Counted from the stretch's first letter, positions 28,072 to 37,077 are shown. The stretch: 64,000 bases of DNA from Legionella cincinnatiensis (GCF_900452415.1 NZ_UGNX01000001.1:3348001-3412000); one strand, 5' to 3'. The notes: generated from the letters alone by a model not told the origin. A program made the numbers and translations.

Positions 28072-28115
28072 TTACTGGGATCGACGAATTTCCTGAACTC
28101 CCAGAGCGTTCCATA

Positions 28116-28144
28116 TACCTCCCCCTGTACCTTAAGGGGAGGTA
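28116..28144. terminator. Bidirectional terminator-like hairpin
   Basis: TACCTCCCC (28116-28124) and GGGGAGGTA (28136-28144) are perfect complements around an 11-base loop. The hairpin lies where the Toprim gene (ends 28071) and the convergent orphan (stop at 28132, inside the loop) meet. AATTTT follows on the plus side. Confidence 0.6.
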
Positions 28145-29010
28145 AATTTTGGAGCATCAAGAGCATTTTTCAAAGTAGTCTCCAAAAATTCTTCGAGTAT
28201 TTTTTTTGCTTCCACAGGAGAATCAATGCCCAAAGAATTACTGAAACCAAGTCCTTTACCAAAACTGGCATTGTGGATTAAATATTGGCTCTTTTCTAAG
28301 TACTTTGTGGCATTATCACAAGAAGCGATTGCCGATTGTAAGGCCCGACGAAATGCAGACATACTCTCCTGATCTTTTGCCCATAATGCATATTGATAAA
28401 ATGCTTCGGCTAAAAGCATATAGGCATAACTTCCATAAGTTTTTAAAAGGGATTTAGAGTTTGAATTTTTAATCGCTTCCATGAGCAATGTTTTGGCATC
28501 TTCACCGTCTTCGAATTGTCCATGAGCAACTTTGTTGTATAAAAAGATATTATATCGTTGTACCGCATGAACTGAATTAAAGCGCATTGCTTCTTTTAAT
28601 AAACGCAGTTCACTGCTTGAAAACCCATCAGGCAATGTAGCTCTTATCTGTTGAGAAAGATAAAATAAATACGTTCCTCGAAGTATCTCAAAGTTATCAA
28701 TATTAGAACACTCGTAAAAAGCTACCTGTTTTTCTTCCATCAAAGAAACAATCAATCCAAGCTCAGAATAAAGTGTACTCCATAATTTATTATAACTATC
28801 CTTTTTACACATACTGGCAAAATCAGGGCTTGCATGAGCCATTTTAGTAATAAAACCAATATCGGCTACAGATTTTTTAGTAGAGAAAAACTTTGGCTCA
28901 TCGAATGTACCCTCTTTAATACTCTTAAGAGTCATCTCCTCTAAAAAGTTCAGGCGTAAAAAATCACTTAAAGTGAGAGGGGTAAAAATATCTTTTTGTG
29001 CATGACTCAT
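28132..29010 (-). CDS. Helical orphan protein, effector-like
   Basis: The 292-residue protein is mostly alpha-helical. An N-terminal TLSDFLRLNFLEEMTLKSIK segment has an F-box-like hydrophobic spacing, though not a convincing F-box. Three helix-turn-helix stretches between residues 140 and 250 (for example YAYMLLAEAFYQYALWA) look like TPR or Sel1-type helical repeats. It has no signal peptide, membrane segment or catalytic motif. It resembles Legionella-specific families of unknown function (I thought of DUF5630, without certainty). No strong ribosome site precedes the ATG. Secretion is not shown. Confidence 0.62.
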   Translation of the reverse strand: MSHAQKDIFTPLTLSDFLRLNFLEEMTLKSIKEGTFDEPKFFSTKKSVADIGFITKMAHASPDFASMCKKDSYNKLWSTLYSELGLIVSLMEEKQVAFYECSNIDNFEILRGTYLFYLSQQIRATLPDGFSSSELRLLKEAMRFNSVHAVQRYNIFLYNKVAHGQFEDGEDAKTLLMEAIKNSNSKSLLKTYGSYAYMLLAEAFYQYALWAKDQESMSAFRRALQSAIASCDNATKYLEKSQYLIHNASFGKGLGFSNSLGIDSPVEAKKILEEFLETTLKNALDAPKFTSP

Positions 29011-29169
29011 ATTATCTTTTTGACTAAAAACTATACATGATGTAGTTTATCAGCATTATATGGGGAAATCAATTTCATATAATCTGGGAAACAAGTAATT
29101 AAGGGTGCAATGAAAAAAAGAATTTCTTCACTAATCTTAATCAATCAAACTCAATATATTTACTTTAAA

Positions 29170-29654
29170 CTGACTAAAAGCACGGCTGTTGATTACGCAA
29201 AATATAATATTAACGTCAGTTATGAATAAAGATATAATTATAACGAGTATCTATCACGACCCGTTCGAGCTGAGGAAGCGTTTACGCCGTCTCGAAGCCT
29301 TGGCATCGGGGTCGAAAGTACCTGCCAAGGCTTCGAGACGGCGCTGGTGCGCCTCCTCAGCCCGAACGGGTCGAAGGAATAACCCGATCTCTTATCCATA
29401 ATTGACGTTATTAGAGTCAATTGTGTATGCCCAGGAGCCATTGAAACATCTTATACCATCCTGCTGTAAGTGCTTACTTAGCTAAATCCGGAATTCCCAA
29501 GGAAAAAATTTATGAATCATTAAAATCGGCTCAACCCATGTCACATGTAGGTAGCGCAACCGAAGTTGCCAATCTTGTTGAATTTTTACTTTCGGAAAAA
29601 TCTTCATTTATCACCGGTTCATTATTCAGTATCGATGGGGGGTTTGTAAATTAG
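29170..29654 (+). pseudogene. Short-chain dehydrogenase remnant, interrupted by a fold-back repeat
   Basis: Bases 29170-29211 encode LTKSTAVDYAKYNI. After the repeat, frame is regained at 29413 with RVNCVCPGAIET. Together they form the continuous SDR segment that follows the catalytic YxxxK. A one-base deletion near 29449 shifts the frame, after which the C-terminal part continues (LYHPAVSAYLAK, then FITGSLFSIDGGFVN) to a stop at 29654. The N-terminal Rossmann half and the catalytic Tyr are gone. Three lesions (5' loss, insertion, frameshift) make this a dead gene. Confidence 0.85.
29211..29410. repeat. Fold-back repeat element, long copy (copy 3), inserted in an SDR gene
   Basis: This 200-base element runs from TAACGTCAGTTATG to ATAATTGACGTTA, with nested stems CGACCCGTTCGAGCTGAGGA/TCCTCAGCCCGAACGGGTCG and GTCTCGAAGCCTTGGCA/TGCCAAGGCTTCGAGAC. 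It sits inside the SDR pseudogene. If the ends are AACGTC and GACGTT, the flanking bases ATT (29209-29211, 29410-29412) are a three-base target duplication, and removing one copy restores the SDR reading frame exactly. This shows the element is mobile. Confidence 0.88.
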
Positions 29655-29660
29655 GATCTG

Positions 29661-29711
29661 TTGACAATTAGGCTCTCCTGTCTATGTGTTGGAGATAAAA
29701 TGAATTGTCAA
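29661..29711. repeat. Small inverted repeat
   Basis: TTGACAATT (29661-29669) and AATTGTCAA (29703-29711) are perfect complements with a 33-base loop, just after the SDR pseudogene. The role is unknown. It could be an operator or a degenerate element end. The rest of the gap up to 29910 shows nothing else. Confidence 0.4.
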
Positions 29712-29910
29712 TAGCTCCTATTCCTTAAGTGTATCCTCTTAATCCCTATGATTAAGTAGAGCCCGCTGCTTATTGATGATTAGTTACTGTTATCACTTTA
29801 ATAGTGTGAAATAAACTCAAAAAATCATTCTTAATAATTTCTTAATCTTATTCCAATACAATAGTGAGCAATTATTATTCTTTTTGTTTTATTTTAATCA
29901 AGAGATTTAT

Positions 29911-30786
29911 ATGAAAAGAAAACATGAATTAAGCAAGTATGAGCAACACTATTACAAAGAAGTCAGTAAAAAAGTTGTTCCGATAGAAGATGAAAAGGAG
30001 CAAAGAAAAATTGATACGTTTATGGAAAAACATTCAACAACTCCCTCGCGAACATCGCGAGAATCAGGTTATTCAGCGTATCTATTTAAGGGAAAAAAAA
30101 TTGAAGTAAATTCGTCCATGGTTAAAAAACGGAAGATTGATGAAGATCATCTTCTCATTACGAGAGTCCAAAAAGCACCTACTTTACCCGTCTCTTGTTT
30201 AGCCTCAACAGAACATGTAATCGCGATGCAAGATGATGTTGACGATTTTAAATCAGAACTTGAACCACAAACAAAACAGAATGTGATGTATCTGCTCCTA
30301 TTAAGATGTCATGCTAAAAAAGTTAAGGTCCAAAGCGAAAAAAAAGCAATCTTAAATCTGTTGCACGAATATGATGACACGTTAAATAAGAACAATGTCA
30401 ATATTCTTTATAATAAAGACAAAGCTGTATTTGAAATTAGAGTAAGCACTCAAGTTGCTGATATTCAATTACTTATTCGTGCATTGACCAGCAAAAAAAG
30501 ATACAGCATCATTAATTGTGATTTTGAAGATATAGGTTTAAATCAAGGTGTATGTTTGGTGAAAAAAGATGCCTCCAATCCAATTCATGCCTTGGTTAAT
30601 ATCGCAAACTCTGATTCGGAAAAAGGATTTCTTGAGCGAGATGCCGGTACCACAACAGGACTTTATACAACGAGTTATCAAGATCGAAATTGGACATTTA
30701 ATTTCTTTACCAGCTTGGAAAATATGCGAGAAAAAACTGAGTATCCAGAAGACACTTTTGCGATAAAAATTCTTAATACCAACTAA
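29911..30786 (+). CDS. Lys-rich orphan protein, function unknown
   Basis: The 291-residue protein opens with a highly basic/acidic segment (MKRKHELSKYEQHYYKE) and a VKKRKIDED stretch near residue 75 that looks like a eukaryotic nuclear localisation signal. The middle (residues ~130-200) is helical. The C-terminal ~100 residues look like an alpha/beta domain without known motifs. The ATG at 29911 has AAGAG upstream; the frame opens nine codons earlier with a TTG. It ends just before a strong hairpin. Composition fits a host-directed effector, but there is no proof of secretion. Confidence 0.62.
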   Translation: MKRKHELSKYEQHYYKEVSKKVVPIEDEKEQRKIDTFMEKHSTTPSRTSRESGYSAYLFKGKKIEVNSSMVKKRKIDEDHLLITRVQKAPTLPVSCLASTEHVIAMQDDVDDFKSELEPQTKQNVMYLLLLRCHAKKVKVQSEKKAILNLLHEYDDTLNKNNVNILYNKDKAVFEIRVSTQVADIQLLIRALTSKKRYSIINCDFEDIGLNQGVCLVKKDASNPIHALVNIANSDSEKGFLERDAGTTTGLYTTSYQDRNWTFNFFTSLENMREKTEYPEDTFAIKILNTN

Positions 30787-30795
30787 ATGCTCTAG

Positions 30796-30826
30796 AACCT
30801 TTTCTCAAACTTTTTGAGAAAAGGTT
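30796..30826. terminator. Bidirectional terminator hairpin
   Basis: AACCTTTTCTCAAA (30796-30809) pairs perfectly with TTTGAGAAAAGGTT (30813-30826) around a three-base loop. It lies between two convergent genes ending at 30786 and 30852. The A/T-rich stem ends can supply a U tract in either direction. Confidence 0.75.
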
Positions 30827-30851
30827 TGCGCTTTTGCTTCCAGTATATTTC

Positions 30852-31712
30852 TTAGAAATTAGACTGCATAATTGTATCATTAATTTGATTTTTAATTTGA
30901 TTCCATTGTTTAAATATCTGCTGTTGTAGGAATGGATTGTTTTGAATTTCTAATTCTTTAGCATTCTCTTTAGTATAAAGAACATTCAATACCAGTACAT
31001 CATTACGATCCGCGAACGCTTTATTCATAGAGAGATTATTTCTTTTTGCATCATCAACAAAAATAATGGTTTTAATCTCTGTTTTTATTTTGGATAAAAC
31101 ACACAGTAGTGCTTGCCCTTTATCTTCTCCGTCAAGAAACATAATACCTCGTTGATAAATAACTTCTTTGCTAAATTGCGGACAATGAAGATTACCGGCA
31201 AGTGATGTTTTATTGTTTTTAAATTTCAATCCTTTTTCTTGGAACAAAAGTTTATCACCCATCATGAAATTATTGTCTTTAAGTTGCATCATTGTCGCAC
31301 TTAAATGCTCTTTGCCACGAGCCGTTAATCCCATAATACTGGCACCTTGATCTGTTGCATTCTTAATAAAAGGCAATACATATTGATCAGTCACCTCCAT
31401 TTTGATTAATTGAAATAAGATATTTTGAATACGCACCAATTGTTGATAGTCAGTAGTAAATAATTTATCGGAATCCTTTCCAGTTTTTTGTAATTCAGAC
31501 TGCCAGTCCCACCAACCCACACTGCCTAAGGGTTGAGTCATGGTAATTAAGGTATCATCTAAATCAAAAACCATTAAGGTTGATTTGGGATCGCTTCGCA
31601 CTTCCTCATATAAAGTTGTAAGATCTGCAAAACTCTCCATCTCATAATTAATTACTTTAGCAAATATAGGGTTAATGAATAATGAACAAATTAAAAATAA
31701 AATAAAACGCAT
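30852..31712 (-). CDS. Exported HAD-like phosphatase (DUF2608 type)
   Basis: The 286-residue protein begins with a signal peptide (FILFLICSLFINPIFA). The first HAD motif is VFDLDDTLI near residue 50, with the Asp nucleophile and its DxDxT partner. Motif II is GLTARG, and the acidic metal motif is IIFVDDAKRNN near residue 220. This arrangement with a long insert cap is the DUF2608 family known in Legionella, Coxiella and relatives. It would be periplasmic. The phosphate ester it hydrolyses is unknown. AAGGAG precedes the ATG. A LysR-type regulator is divergent 90 bases away and may control it. Confidence 0.85.
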   Translation of the reverse strand: MRFILFLICSLFINPIFAKVINYEMESFADLTTLYEEVRSDPKSTLMVFDLDDTLITMTQPLGSVGWWDWQSELQKTGKDSDKLFTTDYQQLVRIQNILFQLIKMEVTDQYVLPFIKNATDQGASIMGLTARGKEHLSATMMQLKDNNFMMGDKLLFQEKGLKFKNNKTSLAGNLHCPQFSKEVIYQRGIMFLDGEDKGQALLCVLSKIKTEIKTIIFVDDAKRNNLSMNKAFADRNDVLVLNVLYTKENAKELEIQNNPFLQQQIFKQWNQIKNQINDTIMQSNF

Positions 31713-31802
31713 TATCGCTCCTTGAAGTTGTAGGTAAGGAGTTAATGGTATAGATTAGCTAATTAATTGATTAGATAGAAAAATCAAAACATATTGTTCA
31801 TT

Positions 31803-32708
31803 ATGACAAACAATCAATTGAATCTTAATGATTTAGCAATTTTTGCTTTGGTAGTAAAAAATCAAAGTTTTACTCAAGCAGCACTGGAGGCTGGTATCTC
31901 CAAAGCTTGGGTCAGTCAAAAGATTTCCCAACTGGAAAGTATTCTTGGAATTAAGCTACTCCAAAGAACTACTCGATCGTTAAGTCTCACTGTAGGGGGG
32001 AAAATTTTATTTGAACATTGTCAAACCATGTTAAATGAAGTTGTACATGCGGAAAATCATTTACGGGAGTATGCGAAAGCCCCTTCTGGAAAACTAGTCA
32101 TTACGTGTCCTGAGATCACGGGTATCGAATTATTACCAACGCTATTAAGTGAGTTTAACTCGCTTTACCCACAAATAAAAACTCGCCTAATAATTACAGA
32201 TCAACTCATGGATTTAACCCAACATGGAATTGATTTTGCCTTCAGAACAGGAAAGCTCGCTGATTCAACACTTGTATCCCGCTACATTGGCAAAGTACCT
32301 CGTTGTCTCGTTGCTTCTCCCGCATACTTATCCAGTCATGCGCCCATTAAAAATCCTGGAGATCTAAAGGAACATGCTTTGTTAAAGCATAGTTCTCTGG
32401 GTGATTGGCCCTTAAAAAGTGGAGAGAAAATCTTTAAAATTCATATTAAAAATGCAGTGATTGAAAGTAGCTCTTTAATTTTTTTATATAAAATGGCTTG
32501 TCTTGATCGAGGCATTGCCTTTCTTCCCTATTACTTATGTTCTGATGCGCTAAAAAATAATTTTCTAATCAAGGTATTGCCAGAGTGGTCAAACACGGAT
32601 AATCAGTATTATCTGATTTATCATAAAGACAAAACTGCTCTTTATATAAACCAATTATTTAAAGAATTTATATTGAGTTCTGATTTAAAAAATAGGATTT
32701 CTCAATAG
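31803..32708 (+). CDS. LysR-family transcriptional regulator
   Basis: The 301-residue protein has the classic N-terminal winged helix: NLNDLAIFALVVKNQSF, then QAALEAGISKAWVSQKISQLE, then LLQRTTRSLSLT. A periplasmic-binding-type effector domain follows from about residue 90, belonging to the CrgA/AaeR-like subgroup judging by the PSGKLVITCPE start. The ATG at 31803 is preferred over a TTG three codons upstream. It is divergent from the DUF2608 phosphatase gene, its likely neighbour target. The inducer is unknown. Confidence 0.9.
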   Translation: MTNNQLNLNDLAIFALVVKNQSFTQAALEAGISKAWVSQKISQLESILGIKLLQRTTRSLSLTVGGKILFEHCQTMLNEVVHAENHLREYAKAPSGKLVITCPEITGIELLPTLLSEFNSLYPQIKTRLIITDQLMDLTQHGIDFAFRTGKLADSTLVSRYIGKVPRCLVASPAYLSSHAPIKNPGDLKEHALLKHSSLGDWPLKSGEKIFKIHIKNAVIESSSLIFLYKMACLDRGIAFLPYYLCSDALKNNFLIKVLPEWSNTDNQYYLIYHKDKTALYINQLFKEFILSSDLKNRISQ

Positions 32709-32857
32709 AAGTTGTGAAACTTACAGTTCCATAGGCTATTCAATTCAAATTGCCCCCTTTACTATTTTTTTTCAAAAATAGACAAAACTCTATAAAAAAT
32801 ATTATGATCAGTGTGAATACATTTAAAACAATAATAACGACGTTCCAGGAGTAAAAG

Positions 32858-33193
32858 ATGAAGTTTTTTGGTAGATCAAAAAATAAAAAAGTTTATAACA
32901 ACCTCGAAGATAAAGCACAAAAACAAGAAGTTCATCATGAAGATACTTCTCTTAAACAAATTGACGCCCAATTAAAACAATTAAAAAAACAAAGAAAAAG
33001 ACTAACTTCACCCAATATTGCTCAAGTTTGCGGAGGCGTCCTTTACATGGGGGTCCCAGTGGGAATACCTCCTGCCTATTTTGCTCCCAATAATAGCAAT
33101 AATAGAGAAATTGCGTCATTAGATAGACAGATTGATCAATTAGAAGAGACTAGATACAGAATGACTCATCCAAGCAGCAAGAATACGCTATAG
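32858..33193 (+). CDS. Small orphan protein with two coiled segments
   Basis: The 111-residue protein has a strong ribosome site (AGGAG seven bases before the ATG). Two short charged helices, KQIDAQLKQLKKQRKRL and REIASLDRQIDQLEETRY, flank a hydrophobic, Gly/Pro-rich centre (GGVLYMGVPVGIPPAYF). The two helices share the same IDxQLxxL spacing and could pair as a hairpin with the centre as a membrane-touching loop. No homologue is recognised. Confidence 0.65.
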   Translation: MKFFGRSKNKKVYNNLEDKAQKQEVHHEDTSLKQIDAQLKQLKKQRKRLTSPNIAQVCGGVLYMGVPVGIPPAYFAPNNSNNREIASLDRQIDQLEETRYRMTHPSSKNTL

Positions 33194-33259
33194 TACTTTT
33201 CTATTCCAACAAGGTGAGTATTGACTCACCACCACTGCCATTGACTTAAGGAATTTGTA

Positions 33260-33285
33260 GTCATCCTCGCACAAGCGGGGATCCA
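33260..33285. repeat. REP-like palindrome
   Basis: GTCATCCTCGCACAAGCGGG followed by GATCC matches the common proteobacterial extragenic palindrome form (GTCAT, CGC, loop, GCG, GGATCC). It lies just past the end of the large minus-strand operon. A seven-base hairpin (GGTGAGT/ACTCACC, 33213-33230) is close by. Confidence 0.55.
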
Positions 33286-33367
33286 TATTGATGACCAATG
33301 CTCCTCTGGAAATATATTTCCGCTTACGAAAACGAAAAACCTTTAAGCAGCTAGACTATTACTCGAT

Positions 33368-34261
33368 TCAAAACGAATACTTTTGTGTGCCCTCTAACCA
33401 TGAACACAAAACATCTGCATACAACCTTGGCTGTTCTAAGTGAGGATTATGTGATGCATCCTGGATAATTGCCAATTGAGCATTATCCATTAATTCTGTA
33501 TATTTTTTACAGGAAGTCGGTGAAATAAAATCATGCTGCCCAACGGTAATTAAGGTTCTCACCTTAAATTCTGATAAACAGGACAATCGTTCGTACTCTT
33601 TTAAATTTCCCGTTATTAAAAAATCATTACATCCCCACATATGATCTCGTAATTGAGTATTGGTATTCACCGAAGACTCGAACATTTCATCTGGCCAAAT
33701 CGGCAAACGGCATAAATGATGCTCGGCAAAATACGCCGTTGCTTCCATCAACTCCAGTGTATTGGTTTTATTCTGTTCAATTGCTAATCTAAAAGCAGTT
33801 TGGATATGCTCAGGAAAAGTGGCAAGCAATTCATGCATGAAGGCTAAATAAGCGTTGACACTCAACACCGGTGACGCCAACACAAGATTGACAAGCTTAT
33901 CAGGATAAGCTAATGCATAATCAAAAGCATACATGGTCCCTGCTGAATGTGCATAAAGATTAAATTGCTGAAGTCCCAAATGTTGTCTTAATTTTTCGAT
34001 TTCATCTACGAAACGCTCTAATTGCCACCATTGCGGATTATTCGTTTTAGCAGACAAACCACAATCCAGCTGATCATAAAAAATAACCGGCCTCTCGGGA
34101 AGAAACGATGCTACGGAGGCTAAGTAATTATGTGGAGTTCCAGGTCCCCCATGAACCACAATCAGCGGCAAGCCTTCTGCGTGCTCATTGGCAATTGTAT
34201 AAGTAATAGTTCCGCCAATGACAGAGCATTGAGCGGAAGAGCAATATTCATTTAGAATCAC
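33368..34261 (-). CDS. Proline iminopeptidase-like alpha/beta hydrolase
   Basis: The 297-residue protein has the oxyanion motif HGGPGTPHNY and the nucleophile elbow AHSAGTM, where the usual GHSWGG is altered. An acid sits in GQHDFISP, and a catalytic His in DASHNPHLE. It belongs to the proline iminopeptidase family, which removes N-terminal residues or hydrolyses amides. Its ATG overlaps the stop codon of the MFS gene by four bases, so it is the last gene of the NRPS operon. Inference: it trims, releases or detoxifies the peptide product, or acts as a type II thioesterase-like editor. The exact role is open. Confidence 0.85.
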   Translation of the reverse strand: MILNEYCSSAQCSVIGGTITYTIANEHAEGLPLIVVHGGPGTPHNYLASVASFLPERPVIFYDQLDCGLSAKTNNPQWWQLERFVDEIEKLRQHLGLQQFNLYAHSAGTMYAFDYALAYPDKLVNLVLASPVLSVNAYLAFMHELLATFPEHIQTAFRLAIEQNKTNTLELMEATAYFAEHHLCRLPIWPDEMFESSVNTNTQLRDHMWGCNDFLITGNLKEYERLSCLSEFKVRTLITVGQHDFISPTSCKKYTELMDNAQLAIIQDASHNPHLEQPRLYADVLCSWLEGTQKYSF

Positions 34262-35448
34262 GCAGGAACTTCCTCCGAAGGTTGATTCTCATTTAACCAA
34301 CTTAAAGCAAACAAGCTCGCGATGATCACACCAAAGAAAACAGACAACGCTAACATCAAGGGCTGTCCATTATACAAATAACCGGTGATCGCCGTAGACA
34401 CAGAAACCAACAAAGCCCTAGATCCCATGATCAAGGAAGAAGCAGGACCTTGTAATACGGGGAATAGAGACAAAGAATTGGAAAAGATAATCGGATAACA
34501 AGCGGCAAAACCGATCCCAAATAAAGACATAAGTAAAGTGGTCCAATAAGCGGAGCTTATACCTTCGATACTTAATACCACAAAAGCCAATATACTGATA
34601 AAACTCAAAGCAACACCATATTTTACAGTTTTATTTGGGCCAAATAGGGGAATAATTTTACTGGCATACATACTGGTTATGGCAAAAGAAGCGACAATAA
34701 TTGCTTGGTGTACCACAAAAGTTAAAATAGTTAAGCCAAATGTTTCAATGTATAAAAAAGCACTCCCAACTATATAAGACATATATGCAGCAAATAATAA
34801 GCTAGGAACCATAGATGCGGTAATAAATTGGGTACTGGTGAGTAATTGCTTATAATCGCCAAGCATTTTTTTGGTGTTAAAACGATCTAATTGCGTCTTT
34901 GATTCTGGTAATAAAAACACTAATAAAACCCAAACGAATACACTAAACATTGCTACAGTGCCATAATTACCTCGCCAACCAATCGCTTGATTAATTACTC
35001 CTCCCAATAAAGGTGCACAAGCCATAATGATTGATAATGCGGCATTCATCATGCCGATGAGTTTCATCGCTTTTTCACCTTGGTATAAATCAGCAATCAT
35101 AGTGAATACTAAAACTACTGAAGTACTTGCGCCAATACCCTGGATAAATCGAGACATTAAAAGAAAATCAATGCTTGGCGCATAAAAACAACCCACTGCA
35201 CCTATTGATAAAATCGCATTGCCAAACAACATCATCTTTCTTCGCCCAAAACTATCCGACAAAGGACCATAGAGCAAAGCCCCAAGAAAATAGCCTAAAA
35301 AATTATAGGTAATTGTTGCTTGAATAACGCTTTCAGAAACATTAAAAAACTGCGCAATCTGTGGAAATCCAGGCACTGAAATATCTACTTCAGCACAAGT
35401 ACTAATTAACGACAGCAAAAATAACCATGGTAAAAATCGATTTTGCAT
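34258..35448 (-). CDS. MFS exporter of the Bcr/CflA drug-resistance type
   Basis: The 396-residue protein has twelve likely transmembrane helices and the antiporter signature LLYGPLSDSFGRRKMM in the loop after helix 2. VPGFPQIAQFF, after helix 1, is the start typical of Bcr/CflA transporters. Drug:proton antiporters of this type export bicyclomycin, chloramphenicol and related small antibiotics. AAGGAG precedes the ATG. It lies between the ABC-F ATPase (36 bases upstream) and the hydrolase gene. Inference: secretion of, and self-immunity to, the NRPS-PKS product. Confidence 0.9.
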   Translation of the reverse strand: MQNRFLPWLFLLSLISTCAEVDISVPGFPQIAQFFNVSESVIQATITYNFLGYFLGALLYGPLSDSFGRRKMMLFGNAILSIGAVGCFYAPSIDFLLMSRFIQGIGASTSVVLVFTMIADLYQGEKAMKLIGMMNAALSIIMACAPLLGGVINQAIGWRGNYGTVAMFSVFVWVLLVFLLPESKTQLDRFNTKKMLGDYKQLLTSTQFITASMVPSLLFAAYMSYIVGSAFLYIETFGLTILTFVVHQAIIVASFAITSMYASKIIPLFGPNKTVKYGVALSFISILAFVVLSIEGISSAYWTTLLMSLFGIGFAACYPIIFSNSLSLFPVLQGPASSLIMGSRALLVSVSTAITGYLYNGQPLMLALSVFFGVIIASLFALSWLNENQPSEEVPA

Positions 35449-35484
35449 TATTACTCCTTCAAAATGATGGTTCTATAAGGATAT

Positions 35485-37077
35485 TTACTCCATATAATGC
35501 TGAGCAAAATCCACATAACATCCTTTATAATCACGAACACCTGTTTGTGGGTCGAAATATAAAATTCTCGTTGCAATTTTGTCAACAAAATGTCGATTAT
35601 GACTGACAAAAACAACGGTTCCACTATATTGAGCTAAGGCCTGCGCCAAAGCTTCGATGGTTTCCAAGTCCATATGGTTCGTGGGCTCATCAAGAATTAA
35701 CAAATTAGGTGATTCCAAAATAGTCTTGGCCAACAAGAGTCGAGCAGCCTCCCCTCCACTGAGTGATAAAATATCCTTATCTACATCTTCTTTCACAAAT
35801 AACATTTGACCAAGTGCTCTACGTATCTGCTGTTCGGTCACGCCGCTCACTACATCAGATAACCAATGAAAGACACTCACATGTCGATTGAGCAGCTCAT
35901 GATGATCTTGAGAAAAATAACTCATGCGTACTTCATGCCCTAAAATGACTTGACCTTCATCACTCTGCATCATACCCGTCAAGATTTTAATTAAAGTAGA
36001 TTTCCCAATTCCATTAACCCCCATAATTGCTACCTTTTCACCACGGTCTACTTTGAAATCAAGATGCGTGAATAAGGTCTTATTCTTAAACGATTTACTC
36101 AAATGCTCTGCTTTAATTACATGTTTTCCAGATATTTTTTTAGGTGTGAAATGAAAATGGGGTGCAACCCGAGAGGAGTGCTTCACATCAGGAATTTCAA
36201 TTTTTTCAATCATCTTCATGCGTGAGCGTGCTTGTCCTGCTTTAGAAGCTTTGGCTTTATATTTATCCACAAATTTTTGCATTTCTGCAATCTTGGCTTC
36301 AGCACTCTTTTTTTCAAGATTTTTTTGCTCTTCTAGCAGATTTTTTTCCGTCAGGAATCGTTCATAATTGCCGCGGTATTGCCTGATTTCACCGTAATCA
36401 AGATCTAAAATATAATCCGCCAAATTATCAATAAACTCCATGTCATGAGAAATAAAGATAACCAATCCTTGATATTCATTTTTTAAATACTTCTCCAACC
36501 AACGAATGGATAAAATATCCAAATGGTTTGTTGGTTCATCGAGTAATAAAACAGAAGGATGTTGAAATAAGGTTTGCGCTAATAAAACACGCAATTTATA
36601 GCCACCAGACAATGCTTTAAGTGGTTTTTGCAGATAATCTTTAGCAATTCCTAAACCTAATAAAATCGTTTCGACCTCTGCTTCTGCCGAATAACCATTA
36701 TAATGCGCAATAATTTCTTCCAATGCGGCAAAACGAAAACCTTTCTCATCATCCCAAGTATCGCTTGCCAATAAGGCCTCACGTTCTGACAAAGCCTGCC
36801 ATAGTTTTGGCTTTCCTTGTAAGACAATGTCCTTAATTAAAGTATCTTCATAACGAAATTGATCCTGCTTCAACCAACCAATGGTGGCATCCTTAGGCAT
36901 CATAATTTCTCCGGAGGTCAACTCCTCTTCTCCAGTAATCAGCCGAAAAAAAGTTGATTTTCCGCAACCATTTGCGCCCACCAAAGCATAACAAAACCCT
37001 GAATTCAAATTCAGACTTACGTCATAAAAAAGAAGCCGTTGGCCATAAGCCATACCCAATTGATTTAATGCAATCAT
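35485..37077 (-). CDS. ABC-F family ATPase (YbiT-like), candidate ribosome-protection protein
   Basis: The 530-residue protein has two ABC domains and no membrane segment. Walker A motifs are GANGCGKST and GVNGIGKST, signatures are LSGGYKLRV and LSGGEAARL, and Walker B motifs are LLLDEPTNHLD and LILDEPTNHMD. A charged P-site linker of about 90 residues separates the domains. Length and layout match the YbiT group of ABC-F translation factors. Its ATG overlaps the stop codon of the NRPS-PKS gene (ATGA), so the two are translationally coupled. ABC-F proteins dislodge antibiotics from the ribosome or adjust translation. In this operon, self-protection against a ribosome-binding product is the best reading, but it might instead be a captured housekeeping gene. 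Confidence 0.9.
   Translation of the reverse strand: MIALNQLGMAYGQRLLFYDVSLNLNSGFCYALVGANGCGKSTFFRLITGEEELTSGEIMMPKDATIGWLKQDQFRYEDTLIKDIVLQGKPKLWQALSEREALLASDTWDDEKGFRFAALEEIIAHYNGYSAEAEVETILLGLGIAKDYLQKPLKALSGGYKLRVLLAQTLFQHPSVLLLDEPTNHLDILSIRWLEKYLKNEYQGLVIFISHDMEFIDNLADYILDLDYGEIRQYRGNYERFLTEKNLLEEQKNLEKKSAEAKIAEMQKFVDKYKAKASKAGQARSRMKMIEKIEIPDVKHSSRVAPHFHFTPKKISGKHVIKAEHLSKSFKNKTLFTHLDFKVDRGEKVAIMGVNGIGKSTLIKILTGMMQSDEGQVILGHEVRMSYFSQDHHELLNRHVSVFHWLSDVVSGVTEQQIRRALGQMLFVKEDVDKDILSLSGGEAARLLLAKTILESPNLLILDEPTNHMDLETIEALAQALAQYSGTVVFVSHNRHFVDKIATRILYFDPQTGVRDYKGCYVDFAQHYME

Noticed and set aside
11464..29410. Fold-back repeats as insertion sequences or CRISPR units
   Set aside because: They encode no transposase, are too few and too dispersed for an array, and have no spacers.
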